From NCBI RefSeq assembly GCF_001425325.1, contig NZ_LMEH01000002.1, forward strand, positions 215,109 to 279,108: DNA of 64,000 nucleotides. Direction: 5' to 3'. Origin of the DNA: Leifsonia sp. Root1293. Its GTDB lineage: Bacteria > Actinomycetota > Actinomycetes > Actinomycetales > Microbacteriaceae. Positions within the stretch are counted from its first letter, which is position 1, and each line of letters opens with the position of its first letter. Below are positions 27,175 through 35,310 of this stretch, piece after piece. The notes under the pieces are model-generated. The model worked only from the letters and a program-made list of their open reading frames with translations. It did no database searches and had not been told where the DNA came from. Made by a program: the position numbers and the translations under genes.

Positions 27175-27200
27175 GGAATAGCACCCCCGTACACTGTGTT
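27175..27200 (+). promoter_or_regulatory. sigma-R/sigma-H type promoter of trxB-trxA
   Basis: GGAAT, then exactly 18 bases, then GTT. This is the consensus of the actinobacterial disulphide-stress sigma factor (SigR in Streptomyces, SigH in mycobacteria), whose best known target is trxBA. It lies 60 bases upstream of the trxB start. Confidence 0.75.
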
Positions 27201-27259
27201 GTACCGAACAGCCAGGCGTCCGAACGGGCGCCACGGTGTTGTGATCCAAGGAGTTTCAC

Positions 27260-28240
27260 GTGCGTCAGCTCATCATCATCGGCTCTGGTCCTGCCGGTTT
27301 CACCGCTGCGATCTACGCGGCGCGTGCCCAGCTCGAGCCGCTGCTCATCGCCAGCTCGGTGCAGGTCGGAGGCGAACTCATGAACACGACCGATGTCGAG
27401 AACTTCCCCGGCTTCCCCGCCGGCATCCAGGGCCCCGAGCTGATGATGCAGATGCAGGAGCAGGCCGAGAAGTTCGGAACCGAGGTCGTCTACGACGACG
27501 TCGTGAACCTCGAGCTCGCCGGCGATGTCAAGAAGGTGACTCTCGGCTCTGGTGCGACCCTCGAGGCTCAGGCCGTGATCTTCGCGACGGGATCCGCCTA
27601 CCGCAAGCTCGGCCTGGAGGACGAGGAGCGCCTCTCCGGTCGCGGCGTCTCGTGGTGCGCCACGTGCGACGGCTTCTTCTTCAAGGAGAAGGTCATCGCG
27701 GTCGTGGGCGGCGGCGACTCCGCCATGGAGGAGGCCACCTTCCTCACCAGATTCGGTTCCAAGGTCATCGTCATCCACCGCAAGGGTGAGCTGCGCGCCT
27801 CCAAGATCATGCAGGAGCGCGCGTTCAACGACCCGAAGATCGAGTTCATCTGGAACAGCGAGGTCGTGGGCATCACCGGAACGGATGCCGCCAGCGGCCT
27901 GGTGCTCCGCGACACCATCACAGGCGAGCAGAGCGAGATCGAGATCGGCGGCCTCTTCGTCGCCATCGGCAACGATCCGCGCACCCACCTCGTGCACGGC
28001 CAGCTGCAGCTCACCCCCGAGGGAACCATCGCCGTCGACGGGCGTTCGTCGAAAACGTCTCTGACCGGCGTATTCGCTGCAGGTGACGTGATCGACCCCA
28101 CCTACCGACAGGCCATCACCGCCGCCGGTTCCGGCACGGTCGCGGCCCTTGACGCCGAGCACTTCCTGGCGTCCATCCCCGAGATCCTGCCCGACGGCCC
28201 CGTTCCGGCCGACGCCGACAACCTCGTCGCGGCCCACTGA
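27260..28240 (+). CDS. trxB: thioredoxin-disulfide reductase
   Basis: A 326-residue flavoenzyme that passes electrons from NADPH to thioredoxin. FAD motif GSGPAG at residues 8-13, redox pair in WCATCDG near residues 133-138, NADPH motif GGGDSAMEEA and the C-terminal FAD block GVFAAGDV. The GTG start has AAGGAG seven bases upstream. It forms an operon with trxA, and the sigma-R-like promoter upstream suggests induction by thiol oxidation. Confidence 0.96.
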   Translation: MRQLIIIGSGPAGFTAAIYAARAQLEPLLIASSVQVGGELMNTTDVENFPGFPAGIQGPELMMQMQEQAEKFGTEVVYDDVVNLELAGDVKKVTLGSGATLEAQAVIFATGSAYRKLGLEDEERLSGRGVSWCATCDGFFFKEKVIAVVGGGDSAMEEATFLTRFGSKVIVIHRKGELRASKIMQERAFNDPKIEFIWNSEVVGITGTDAASGLVLRDTITGEQSEIEIGGLFVAIGNDPRTHLVHGQLQLTPEGTIAVDGRSSKTSLTGVFAAGDVIDPTYRQAITAAGSGTVAALDAEHFLASIPEILPDGPVPADADNLVAAH

Positions 28241-28292
28241 TCTCGCGGGTCATCCGACCCGCGCATCCGACATCCACAGAAGGAGAATGAGA

Positions 28293-28616
28293 ATGACTGC
28301 ACGTGCCGTCACCGAAGCGACATTCGACGCCGAGGTCCTGAAGAGCGAGAAAACCGTCCTCGTCGACTTCTGGGCAGAGTGGTGCGGCCCCTGCCGTGCC
28401 GTCTCCCCGATCCTCGACCAGATCGCGTCGGAGCACTCCGACAAGCTCGACATCGTGAAGGTGAACGTCGACGAGAACCCCCAGCTCGCGATGAAGTACC
28501 AGATCACGTCGATCCCCGCGTTCAAGGTCTACCAGGCAGGCGAGGTCGTCAAGACCGTCATCGGTGCCAAGCCGAAGCCCGCCCTCGAGGCCGACCTCGC
28601 CGCCTACATCTCGTAG
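28293..28616 (+). CDS. trxA: thioredoxin
   Basis: A 107-residue thioredoxin with the active site WCGPC (Cys31 and Cys34) in LVDFWAEWCGPCRAVSP and the cis-Pro in TSIPAF. It reduces disulphides in cytosolic proteins and is recharged by the trxB product encoded 52 bases upstream. AGAAGGAG lies seven bases before the chosen ATG; the ATG two codons earlier is too close to it. Confidence 0.96.
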   Translation: MTARAVTEATFDAEVLKSEKTVLVDFWAEWCGPCRAVSPILDQIASEHSDKLDIVKVNVDENPQLAMKYQITSIPAFKVYQAGEVVKTVIGAKPKPALEADLAAYIS

Positions 28617-28636
28617 CCGGCCGCTCGAACGACTCG

Positions 28637-28669
28637 AGACCCGCCCGGCTCACGCCGGGCGGGTCTTTT
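28637..28669 (+). terminator. terminator of trxB-trxA
   Basis: A perfect 13-bp stem AGACCCGCCCGGC / GCCGGGCGGGTCT with a 4-base loop, running into TTTT. A textbook intrinsic terminator 20 bases after trxA. Confidence 0.92.
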
Positions 28670-28752
28670 GCATCCCACGCACCTGCACGACACACGTCAC
28701 GGCCGATCGGCGGCGACGAATAGCATGGAACCCTCACAGAACGGATCACCCA

Positions 28753-30066
28753 GTGAACGACAGAGCGCAGTCCGGCAACAACCTCGACCCGTGGTTCCAC
28801 CACTACGCCGAGCGAGCCGCCGGTCTGCGCGCCAGTGAGGTGCGCGCCCTGTTCGCCGTGGCCTCCCGCCCGGAGGTCGTCTCCCTCGCCGGCGGCATGC
28901 CGTACGTCTCCGCGCTCCCCAGCGATCTCATCCAGGGTGCCATGGACGACGTGATGCGAACAGAAGGCCCGGTCGCGCTGCAATACGGCTCGGGTCAGGG
29001 CGTCCCGAAGCTCCGCGAGCAGATCCTCGAGGTCATGGCGCTCGAGGGCATCCGCGCGAACGCGGACGATGTCGTCGTGACCACAGGGTCCCAGCATGCC
29101 CTGGAACTCGTCAGCAAGCTCTTCCTCGACCCTGGAGACGTCGTCGTCTCCGAGGGTCCGAGCTATGTGACCGCGATGGTCATCTTCCGCTCCTACCAGG
29201 CCGACATCGACCACGTGCCGATGGACGAGCACGGCCTCATCCCCGAGGCGCTTCGTGAGCACATCGCGCGGCTGAAGGCAGCAGGCCGGACGATCAAGTT
29301 CCTGTACACGATCCCCTCGTTCCACAACCCAGCGGGTGTCACCCTGAGCTGGGAGCGGCGGGTCGAGATTCTGCAGATCGCCCGCGAGAACGACATCCTC
29401 GTGCTCGAGGACAACCCGTACGGACTCCTCTACTTCGATCAGCCGGCACCTGACGCCATGCGCTCGATCGAGGAGGACGGCGTGATCTATCTCGGGACGT
29501 TCTCGAAGACCCTTGCACCCGGATTCCGCACCGGCTGGGCCCTGGCACCGCACGCGATCCGTGAGAAGCTCGTTCTGGCCAACGAGGCGGCCGTGCTCTC
29601 GCCGAGTTCCTTCAGTCAACTGGTCATCTCAAAGTACCTCGAGACCGCTGACTGGAAGGCGCAGATCGACACCTTCCGCGGCGTCTACCGTGAACGCAAG
29701 GAAGCCATGCTCTCGGCCCTGGGGGAGTACCTGCCCGAACTCTCGTGGACCAATCCCAACGGCGGGTTCTACGTTTGGCTGACCCTGCCGGAACCGCTCG
29801 ACTCGAAGGCCATGCTGCCACGGGCCGTGAAGGAACTCGTCGCCTATACGCCCGGCACGGCGTTCTACGGTGACGGAGGCGGGCAGCAGAACATCCGCCT
29901 GTCGTTCTGCTACCCCACTCCGGAACAGATCAGGCTCGGCGTGCGACGGCTCTCGAACGTGCTGCGGGGCGAACTCGAGCTTCTCGACACCTTCGCCGGC
30001 ACGGGAAGCCTCACGTCGGCGCGGACCTCCACCCGGTTCAGTCTTCCACCCACCGATCTCAACTGA
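28753..30066 (+). CDS. PLP-dependent aminotransferase, class I/II (2-aminoadipate aminotransferase-like)
   Basis: A 437-residue fold-type I aminotransferase without a GntR DNA-binding domain, so an enzyme rather than a MocR regulator. Motifs: LAGGMPYVSALPSD, TTGSQHALELVSKLFLDPGD, YTIPSFHNPAGVTLS, VLEDNPYGLL and the PLP lysine in YLGTFSKTLAPGFRTGW. It resembles the LysN/2-aminoadipate and valine-pyruvate group, which act on several amino acids. GTG start with only a weak ribosome site; TAGCAT at 28721-28726 may be its -10. It precedes the D-Ala-D-Ala ligase gene by 23 bases and is probably co-transcribed. Confidence 0.85.
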   Translation: MNDRAQSGNNLDPWFHHYAERAAGLRASEVRALFAVASRPEVVSLAGGMPYVSALPSDLIQGAMDDVMRTEGPVALQYGSGQGVPKLREQILEVMALEGIRANADDVVVTTGSQHALELVSKLFLDPGDVVVSEGPSYVTAMVIFRSYQADIDHVPMDEHGLIPEALREHIARLKAAGRTIKFLYTIPSFHNPAGVTLSWERRVEILQIARENDILVLEDNPYGLLYFDQPAPDAMRSIEEDGVIYLGTFSKTLAPGFRTGWALAPHAIREKLVLANEAAVLSPSSFSQLVISKYLETADWKAQIDTFRGVYRERKEAMLSALGEYLPELSWTNPNGGFYVWLTLPEPLDSKAMLPRAVKELVAYTPGTAFYGDGGGQQNIRLSFCYPTPEQIRLGVRRLSNVLRGELELLDTFAGTGSLTSARTSTRFSLPPTDLN

Positions 30067-30089
30067 CCTCCCCTGACGAAACGGACACC

Positions 30090-31061
30090 ATGACCACCAA
30101 CGCACCGTCAGAGGGCTCCACACCCAACCTCGACATCGTCGTGCTCGCCGGCGGCATCTCCCACGAGCGCGATGTCTCCTTGCGCAGCGGTCGACGCATC
30201 GCCGACGCCCTGGTCTCCGCCGGGCACACGGTGCGCGTGGTGGATCCGGACGCCTCCCTGTTCTCTCGCCTTGCTGAACACCGGCCCGATGTCATCTGGC
30301 CGGCTCTGCATGGCACCACGGGTGAGGATGGCGCACTCTTGGCTCTCCTCGAGACCACCGGCATCCCCTTCATCGGTGCCCACGGTGACGATGCATCACT
30401 GGCCTGGCTGAAGCCGGTGGCCAAGGCCCTCATCCGCCGCGCCGGTTTCGCCACGCCGGATTCGATCACCCTCGGACGGGAGACGTTCCGTGATCTCGGA
30501 GCGGCCGACGTCCTGGAGCGGGTGTCAGCGGCTCTGGAGTTCCCCGTGGTGGTGAAGCCGTCGCAGGGCGGATCCGCTCAGGGCGTCTCCATCGTCCGTG
30601 AGGCCTCGGAATTGCCGCGCGCCATGGTCGAGGCCTACAGCTACTCGGATACCGCCGTCGTAGAGCGGCACGTCGCAGGAACCGAGGTCGCCGTCGCCGT
30701 CGTGGATGACGGAGAGGGTGCGCACGCGCTTCCCGCCGTTGAGATCGAACCCCTCAGTGGCGTGTACAGCTTCGACGCCCGCTACAACGCGGGGGAGACC
30801 TTGTTCTACACTCCCGCACGGCTCTCGGACGACGTCGCACGACGGGTGGGGGACACGGCTGTCGCTATTCACGAACTCCTCCACCTCCGCCAGCTCTCAC
30901 GGATCGACCTGATCGTCGACGAGGACGGGACGCCGTGGTTCCTGGAAGCGAACGTCCTTCCGGGAATGACGGAGACATCGCTCGTTCCTCAAGCGATCGA
31001 GGCCGCGGGGCTCACTCTGCCTGGGCTGTACTCGGCATTGGCCATCCAAGCCGCGCGCTGA
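30090..31061 (+). CDS. ddl: D-alanine--D-alanine ligase
   Basis: A 323-residue ATP-grasp ligase that joins two D-alanines for the peptidoglycan stem peptide. Features: N-terminal VLAGGISHERDVSLRSG, WPALHGTTGEDGALLALLE, VVKPSQGGSAQGVSIV and the metal- and ATP-binding end FLEANVLPGMTETSL. It is shorter than the housekeeping E. coli Ddl type but complete. It ends one base before the first parS-like site. Confidence 0.88.
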   Translation: MTTNAPSEGSTPNLDIVVLAGGISHERDVSLRSGRRIADALVSAGHTVRVVDPDASLFSRLAEHRPDVIWPALHGTTGEDGALLALLETTGIPFIGAHGDDASLAWLKPVAKALIRRAGFATPDSITLGRETFRDLGAADVLERVSAALEFPVVVKPSQGGSAQGVSIVREASELPRAMVEAYSYSDTAVVERHVAGTEVAVAVVDDGEGAHALPAVEIEPLSGVYSFDARYNAGETLFYTPARLSDDVARRVGDTAVAIHELLHLRQLSRIDLIVDEDGTPWFLEANVLPGMTETSLVPQAIEAAGLTLPGLYSALAIQAAR

Positions 31062-31077
31062 TGTTTCACGTGAAACG
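31062..31077. promoter_or_regulatory. parS site 1
   Basis: TGTTTCACGTGAAACG begins immediately after the ddl stop codon and matches the ParB consensus TGTTTCACGTGAAACA in 15 of 16 bases. Confidence 0.9.
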
Positions 31078-31321
31078 CTCGTAGGGAGCCGCTCACGCAC
31101 AGCTCGGCGTAGTGCACGGCCGACAGCCAGTTCCTTCGGTGCCGCCGTACGTTTTCGCCATGCTTTCGAGTCCCCGTTTACCAGGCGCCGCGCCGCTCGA
31201 CGAGCGCGGGCGATCGGTCCGGCCGGTGGGTACAGGGTCCCGACGAGAGCCATGGCCGAGAACATCCCTTCGATGTCGATTGGCAACGACCTCGGACATA
31301 GGACACGTGCGGAGCGCGTGA

Positions 31322-31355
31322 TTGCCAGTTGCAGTTGCCAGTTGCCAGTTGCCAG
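31322..31355 (+). repeat. TTGCCAG heptamer tandem repeat
   Basis: Five near-identical units: four TTGCCAG and one shortened TTGCAG, 34 bases in all. It lies in the parS segment 20 bases before parS site 2. Confidence 0.85.
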
Positions 31356-31375
31356 CAAGCAGAGGTGGGCGCGCA

Positions 31376-31391
31376 CGTTTCACGTGAAACG
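31376..31391. promoter_or_regulatory. parS site 2
   Basis: CGTTTCACGTGAAACG, a perfect 16-bp palindrome differing from the consensus only at its two end bases. Confidence 0.88.
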
Positions 31392-31680
31392 ATGCGGGCG
31401 GGCTTGCGATGTTGCTCCATGCGGGCCCGGATGGCCGGCGTCGTCTGCCTTCCACTCCTTAGATAGCGGGGGAGTGGGACCGATTGGGATCGGTGCGAAG
31501 TGTTGTCTAGGTCGTGAAAGCGACACCAAGGCCCTGCAGATCGGATCGGGACCGTGGGTGGCGTGCTCCGCAGCACCCAGAGCCATACACCCAGAGCCGG
31601 AAGACGAGGCTGTGCGCAGTGTCGACGCGGGGTCGGGTCGACCACCCAGAAGCGACAGCCGCGCGGAACGCCAGCGGAGA

Positions 31681-31696
31681 TGTTTCACGTGAAACA
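31681..31696. promoter_or_regulatory. parS site 3 (exact consensus)
   Basis: TGTTTCACGTGAAACA, identical to the canonical ParB-binding palindrome. Confidence 0.95.
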
Positions 31697-31733
31697 TTGT
31701 TGTGCAGCGCTCTGAATGCCCGCAGAACGACAC

Positions 31734-31765
31734 AGCGCCCCCGTTTCACGTGAAACGGGGGCGCT
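31734..31765. terminator. 32-bp perfect palindrome beyond parB with parS site 4 at its centre
   Basis: The palindrome runs from AGCGCCCCC on the left to GGGGGCGCT on the right around CGTTTCACGTGAAACG (31742-31757). It lies 13 bases after the parB stop. In RNA it would fold into a very stable GC-rich hairpin, so it may be both the parB transcription terminator and a ParB-binding site. There is no T tract. Confidence 0.7.
31742..31757. promoter_or_regulatory. parS site 4
   Basis: CGTTTCACGTGAAACG, same form as site 2, embedded in the 32-bp palindrome beyond parB. Confidence 0.88.
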
Positions 31766-31778
31766 ATGGAGTAGCCCG

Positions 31779-32729
31779 TCAGCTGGGGAAGTTCCCCTCG
31801 CCCAGTTCTTCGAGAATGCGGTTGAGATCCTGGATGGTCGCGAAGTCGATCGTGATCTGACCCTTGCGCGCGCTGAGGGAGATCTTCACCCGGGTATTCA
31901 GCCTGTCGCCGAGGGTGGAAGCGATCTCGTCGAGGTGACCATGGTGCTTGCCCGCGTTCGGTCGGGTCTTCACGACCTTCGGAGTCGCGCCGGCGGCGGC
32001 CTCAGCCGCCCGCACGGACAGGTCTTCGTTCACGATCTTGTCGGCCAGCACCTGCATGGCCTCACTCTCACCCACAGAGAGGATGGCTCGAGCGTGCCCG
32101 GCAGACAGCACACCCGCAGCGACCCGCATCTGCACGGGTTCCGGAAGCTTCAGCAGGCGCAGGGTGTTCGAGATCTGGGGTCGCGAGCGGCCGATGCGTC
32201 CCGCCAACTCCTCCTGAGTGATGCCGAAGTCAGCCAGGAGCTGCTGGTACGCGGACGCTTCCTCGAGCGGGTTCAGGTTGGACCGGTGAAGGTTCTCGAG
32301 GAGGGCGTCGCGGAGCATGTCCTCGTTCGCCGTGTCCTTGATGACGGCCGGAATCGTCGACAGGCCGACTTCCTTCGTGGCCCTCAGGCGTCGCTCACCC
32401 ATGACGAGCTCGTACTTGCCGGGCAGATCGTTGTGCGGACGCACCACGATCGGCTGCAGAACACCGAACTCCCGCACGCTGTGCACGAGCTCCGCAAGAT
32501 CCTCGGGCACGAAGACCGACCGCGGCTGGTGGGCGTTCGGCGCGATGTCGGCCGGGTCGAGCTGGGCGAGACGCGCGCCCGGAACGGCCAGGAGGTCAGC
32601 CTCCGGCTCGACGGACTCCACGCTGGGTGCCCCGGGGAAGAAGACGTCCACCGGTCGGCTGGTTCGCTCCTCGTCTCCTGTGGGGATGAGTGCGCCGATC
32701 CCTCGGCCGAGTCCTGTGCGCTTCGCCAT
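31779..32729 (-). CDS. parB: chromosome partitioning protein ParB
   Basis: A 316-residue ParB. It binds parS, spreads as a CTP-dependent clamp and is moved by ParA. N-terminal KRTGLGRGIGALIP is the ParA-contacting segment. The CTP-binding domain has the motif GERRLRA, and the helix-turn-helix region contains GITQEELAGRIGRSRPQISN; the C-terminal dimer domain ends GEGNFPS. Its ATG overlaps the parA stop (TAATG). Six parS-like sites lie within about 12 kb, four of them next to its own 3' end. Confidence 0.97.
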   Translation of the reverse strand: MAKRTGLGRGIGALIPTGDEERTSRPVDVFFPGAPSVESVEPEADLLAVPGARLAQLDPADIAPNAHQPRSVFVPEDLAELVHSVREFGVLQPIVVRPHNDLPGKYELVMGERRLRATKEVGLSTIPAVIKDTANEDMLRDALLENLHRSNLNPLEEASAYQQLLADFGITQEELAGRIGRSRPQISNTLRLLKLPEPVQMRVAAGVLSAGHARAILSVGESEAMQVLADKIVNEDLSVRAAEAAAGATPKVVKTRPNAGKHHGHLDEIASTLGDRLNTRVKISLSARKGQITIDFATIQDLNRILEELGEGNFPS

Positions 32730-33967
32730 TACCTGCGTGCTCCTTCGATGATGGGGGCCCCTCGGCGAGCGATCTCAGCCGCTGCTTCGAGATAGGACAA
32801 TGAACCCGAGGATCCGGGGTCGTAGCCGATGACGCTCTGGCCGTAGCTCGGTGCCTCGGAAACCCGTACTGACCGGGGGATTATGGTTCCAAGAACCTGC
32901 TGCGGGAAGTGATCACGCACGTCTTGAGCCACCTGGTTCGCCAGGTTGGTCCGTGAGTCGTACATGGTGAGGAGGATGGTCGAGACATTCAGCTCGGGGT
33001 TCAGGTGCTTCTCGATCAACTCGATGTTCTTGAGGAGCTGACTGAGTCCTTCAAGCGCGTAGTACTCGCACTGGATGGGAATGAGAACCTCGTTCGCCGC
33101 CACGAAGGCATTGATGGTGAGCAGTCCCAGCGATGGCGGGCAATCGATGAAGACGTAGTCGTACGGCTCCGCCATCTGCTTCAGATGAAGATCGAGCGCA
33201 CGCCGAAGTCGCTGTTCACGCGCGACGAGGGAGACAAGTTCGATCTCGGCACCGGCCAGGTGAATGGTGGCCGGAACGCACGACAGGTCACCGGCCTCCG
33301 GGCTCGATTGAATGACGTCACCGAGCGGGGCGTCGCCGATGATGACGTCATAGACGCTCGCGGTGTCGGAACGGTGCTCGACGCCGAGCGCCGTGGAGGC
33401 GTTGCCCTGAGGGTCGAGGTCGATGACCAACACCTTGGCGCCCGAGAGCGCGAGCGCGGCAGCGAGGTTGACGGTTGTGGTGGTCTTGCCGACCCCGCCT
33501 TTCTGATTCGAGATCGTGAAGATCCGCGTGTGTTCCGGAAGGGGGAGCGGAGCCGATGCGAGGGCCTGACGGCGGCGTGCATGATCAGCCACCTCCCGCG
33601 CAAGCGGAGTCTCGGCCTCGGTCGTGCGCACGGAAGCCGCCGGCTCGGGAATGGGGGCGGGCTCGGACTCGGACTCCGTCTCCGACTGAACAGCATCCAC
33701 TTCGTCACCCGACGGACCTGCGGACACCGAATCGGCTGCCGAAACTGCTTCGTCAGAACCCTCTGACGCCAGATCTCGCTCGGAATCGACGGATGGAGTG
33801 CTCGCTCCCGCGCTTAGGATGGCTCCCACAGCATCGATTCCGCCCGAATTCGGGGTCGAAACAGGCTCGCTCGACGGCTGTGACTGCTCGCCACCGACGG
33901 GAGTCGCTGCCGATCGATCGTCGTCGTCCTTGCGGTGGAACCAACCGCGACGGGTCTCGTTCGGCAT
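32729..33967 (-). CDS. parA: chromosome partitioning ATPase ParA with long N-terminal extension
   Basis: A 412-residue deviant-Walker ATPase that positions ParB-origin complexes. The ATPase core begins near residue 148 (RIFTISNQKGGVGKTTTTVN), with the Walker motif KGGVGKTT at about 156-163, and continues with VLVIDLDPQGNASTALG and YDYVFIDCPPSLG. Before it lie about 145 residues rich in Ser, Glu, Asp and Pro, clearly disordered and absent from Bacillus Soj. The ATG before PNETRRGWFH is preferred because AGGAG lies upstream; a start 45 bases earlier is possible. Confidence 0.95.
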   Translation of the reverse strand: MPNETRRGWFHRKDDDDRSAATPVGGEQSQPSSEPVSTPNSGGIDAVGAILSAGASTPSVDSERDLASEGSDEAVSAADSVSAGPSGDEVDAVQSETESESEPAPIPEPAASVRTTEAETPLAREVADHARRRQALASAPLPLPEHTRIFTISNQKGGVGKTTTTVNLAAALALSGAKVLVIDLDPQGNASTALGVEHRSDTASVYDVIIGDAPLGDVIQSSPEAGDLSCVPATIHLAGAEIELVSLVAREQRLRRALDLHLKQMAEPYDYVFIDCPPSLGLLTINAFVAANEVLIPIQCEYYALEGLSQLLKNIELIEKHLNPELNVSTILLTMYDSRTNLANQVAQDVRDHFPQQVLGTIIPRSVRVSEAPSYGQSVIGYDPGSSGSLSYLEAAAEIARRGAPIIEGARR

Positions 33968-34100
33968 CTGCAGAAAACTCCTACTTCGCAACTCGATGAA
34001 TACGCGTATCATCCGGCGATCGTGCCGAATCCGCGGAACACGACGTACAGGAACGCCGAATCTGTGGAGGAACTCAGCCCTCGAACAGCAGGGGAGAGGA

Positions 34101-34742
34101 CTAGTCCACTGTAGCCCGAACGACCCTTGTGACTTCGCTCAGCACACCCTCGCCGAGGACGACGACTTCGACATCGAGCAGGTGGTACTTGCGGATCGCC
34201 TTAGCGGCAGCTTCGATCTCGCGCTCCGCGTTCGCACCCTTCATCAAGACGAGCTCACCGCCGGTCTTCACCAGGGGAGCGGTCAAAGGTATGAGGGTGC
34301 GGAGAGCACTCACCGCGCGGGCGGTGACCTGGTCGAGGAGCGGGCTCAATCTCGCTTCCTCAGCACGCGCACGAAGCACCTCGACGTTGGTGAGGCCGAG
34401 TTCGTCGACCTGACTCTGCAACCAGGCGACCCGTCGCTCCATGGGCTCGATCAACACGAAATCCACGTCTGGACGGGCGATCGCCAACACCAGCCCGGGA
34501 AGGCCGGCTCCACTTCCGATGTCGCCGACGCGTCCCGGACGCAGCAGCGGGGCCATGATGGCGCTGTTCAGAACATGGCGCGTCCAGAGGCGCGGCAACT
34601 CCAACGGGCCGATGAGACCCAACTCCTCGCCGAGGCGGGCGAGATTCGCGGTGAAAGCGCGGGCAACGGCGATCGTGTCGCCGAAGATCTCCTCTGCGAC
34701 GTCTGGCTCGACCTCGACGGTCACGGCCGACGCATCAGCCAC
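34101..34742 (-). CDS. rsmG: 16S rRNA (guanine527-N7)-methyltransferase
   Basis: A 213-residue GidB/RsmG methyltransferase that modifies G527 of 16S rRNA; its loss gives low-level streptomycin resistance in many bacteria. The SAM site is visible as VGDIGSGAGLPGLVLAI, followed by VLIEPMERRVAWLQ. It sits between jag and parA as in most actinobacteria. A parS site lies just upstream, between it and jag. Confidence 0.95.
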   Translation of the reverse strand: MADASAVTVEVEPDVAEEIFGDTIAVARAFTANLARLGEELGLIGPLELPRLWTRHVLNSAIMAPLLRPGRVGDIGSGAGLPGLVLAIARPDVDFVLIEPMERRVAWLQSQVDELGLTNVEVLRARAEEARLSPLLDQVTARAVSALRTLIPLTAPLVKTGGELVLMKGANAEREIEAAAKAIRKYHLLDVEVVVLGEGVLSEVTRVVRATVD

Positions 34743-34750
34743 GGGAGTCC

Positions 34751-34766
34751 CGTTTCACGTGAAACA
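34751..34766. promoter_or_regulatory. parS site 5
   Basis: CGTTTCACGTGAAACA, 15 of 16 bases of the consensus, in the 39-base gap between jag and rsmG. Confidence 0.9.
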
Positions 34767-34781
34767 TCAGCAGCGATCGGT

Positions 34782-35282
34782 TCAGGAGGAGGGCGTGATG
34801 ACGGTGTGTCGGTCGGAGCCCTCGCCGCGCGACTCCGAGACGTAGCCCCGCTCTGCGACCACATCGTGCACGAGCTTGCGCTCGTAGGACGACATCGGCG
34901 GCAGGGCAGCCTCGGCGGCGCCGCCCTCGATGCGCTCGATGGCGCGGCTCACGAGCGAGGCGAGCTCGGCCTGACGAGCATCACGAGAGCCTCCGATGTC
35001 GAGGATCAGACGGGAGAACACTCCGGTCTTAGCCTGGACCGCGAGACGGGTGAGCTCCTGCAGTGCGTTGACGACGTCAGCCTTGGCGAGCACGCGCAGG
35101 TTGGCACCATCCTCGGCGTTCACCGAGACATACGCGCGACCGTTGCGGGCATCGATGTCGATGTCACCGTCGATGTCGCAGATGTCGAGGAACTCCTCGA
35201 TGTAGTCGGCTGCGACATCACCCTCCTGCTCCAACTGCTCACGGGTGGGGGAGTGCGTGGTGGCGTTCTGAACGTCCGTCAT
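34782..35282 (-). CDS. jag: Jag/KhpB family RNA-binding protein (KH + R3H)
   Basis: A 166-residue protein. An acidic N-terminal region (about 1-45) is followed by a KH-like domain (RAYVSVNAEDGANLRVLAKADVVNALQELTRLA) and an R3H domain near the end (RKLVHDVVAERGYVSESRGEG). It binds RNA and, with KhpA in other bacteria, affects cell division and wall synthesis. The start is the ATG of MTDVQNATTH; the first domain of longer Jag proteins is absent, which is usual in actinobacteria. It is downstream of yidC. Confidence 0.9.
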   Translation of the reverse strand: MTDVQNATTHSPTREQLEQEGDVAADYIEEFLDICDIDGDIDIDARNGRAYVSVNAEDGANLRVLAKADVVNALQELTRLAVQAKTGVFSRLILDIGGSRDARQAELASLVSRAIERIEGGAAEAALPPMSSYERKLVHDVVAERGYVSESRGEGSDRHTVITPSS

Positions 35283-35310
35283 GATTCTGCTCTCTGGATG
35301 TCTGTCGAAA

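Larger units (their letters stand above)
31078..31778. other. about 700-base non-coding segment carrying three parS sites
   Basis: Short open frames exist on both strands but none has a ribosome site, domain or codon pattern like its neighbours. Apart from parS sites 2-4 the segment holds a heptamer repeat (31322-31355). With site 1 at its left edge it is best read as the centromere-like region used by ParB, placed between ddl and parB. Confidence 0.6.

Noticed and set aside
27251-27266. parS-like half-site AGTTTCACGTGCGTCA at the trxB start
   Set aside because: Only the left half and the core match. The right arm is coding sequence of trxB, and the GTG belongs to the start codon.
26117-28237. 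Very long open frame on the minus strand opposite murJ and trxB
   Set aside because: It is the mirror of two well recognised genes. Its product is His/Asp/Gly/Arg-rich without domains, as expected from antisense reading of high-GC codons.
31178-31692. Open frames of 150 or so codons on either strand in the parS segment
   Set aside because: No ribosome site, no recognisable domain and parS palindromes run through them; treated as non-coding.
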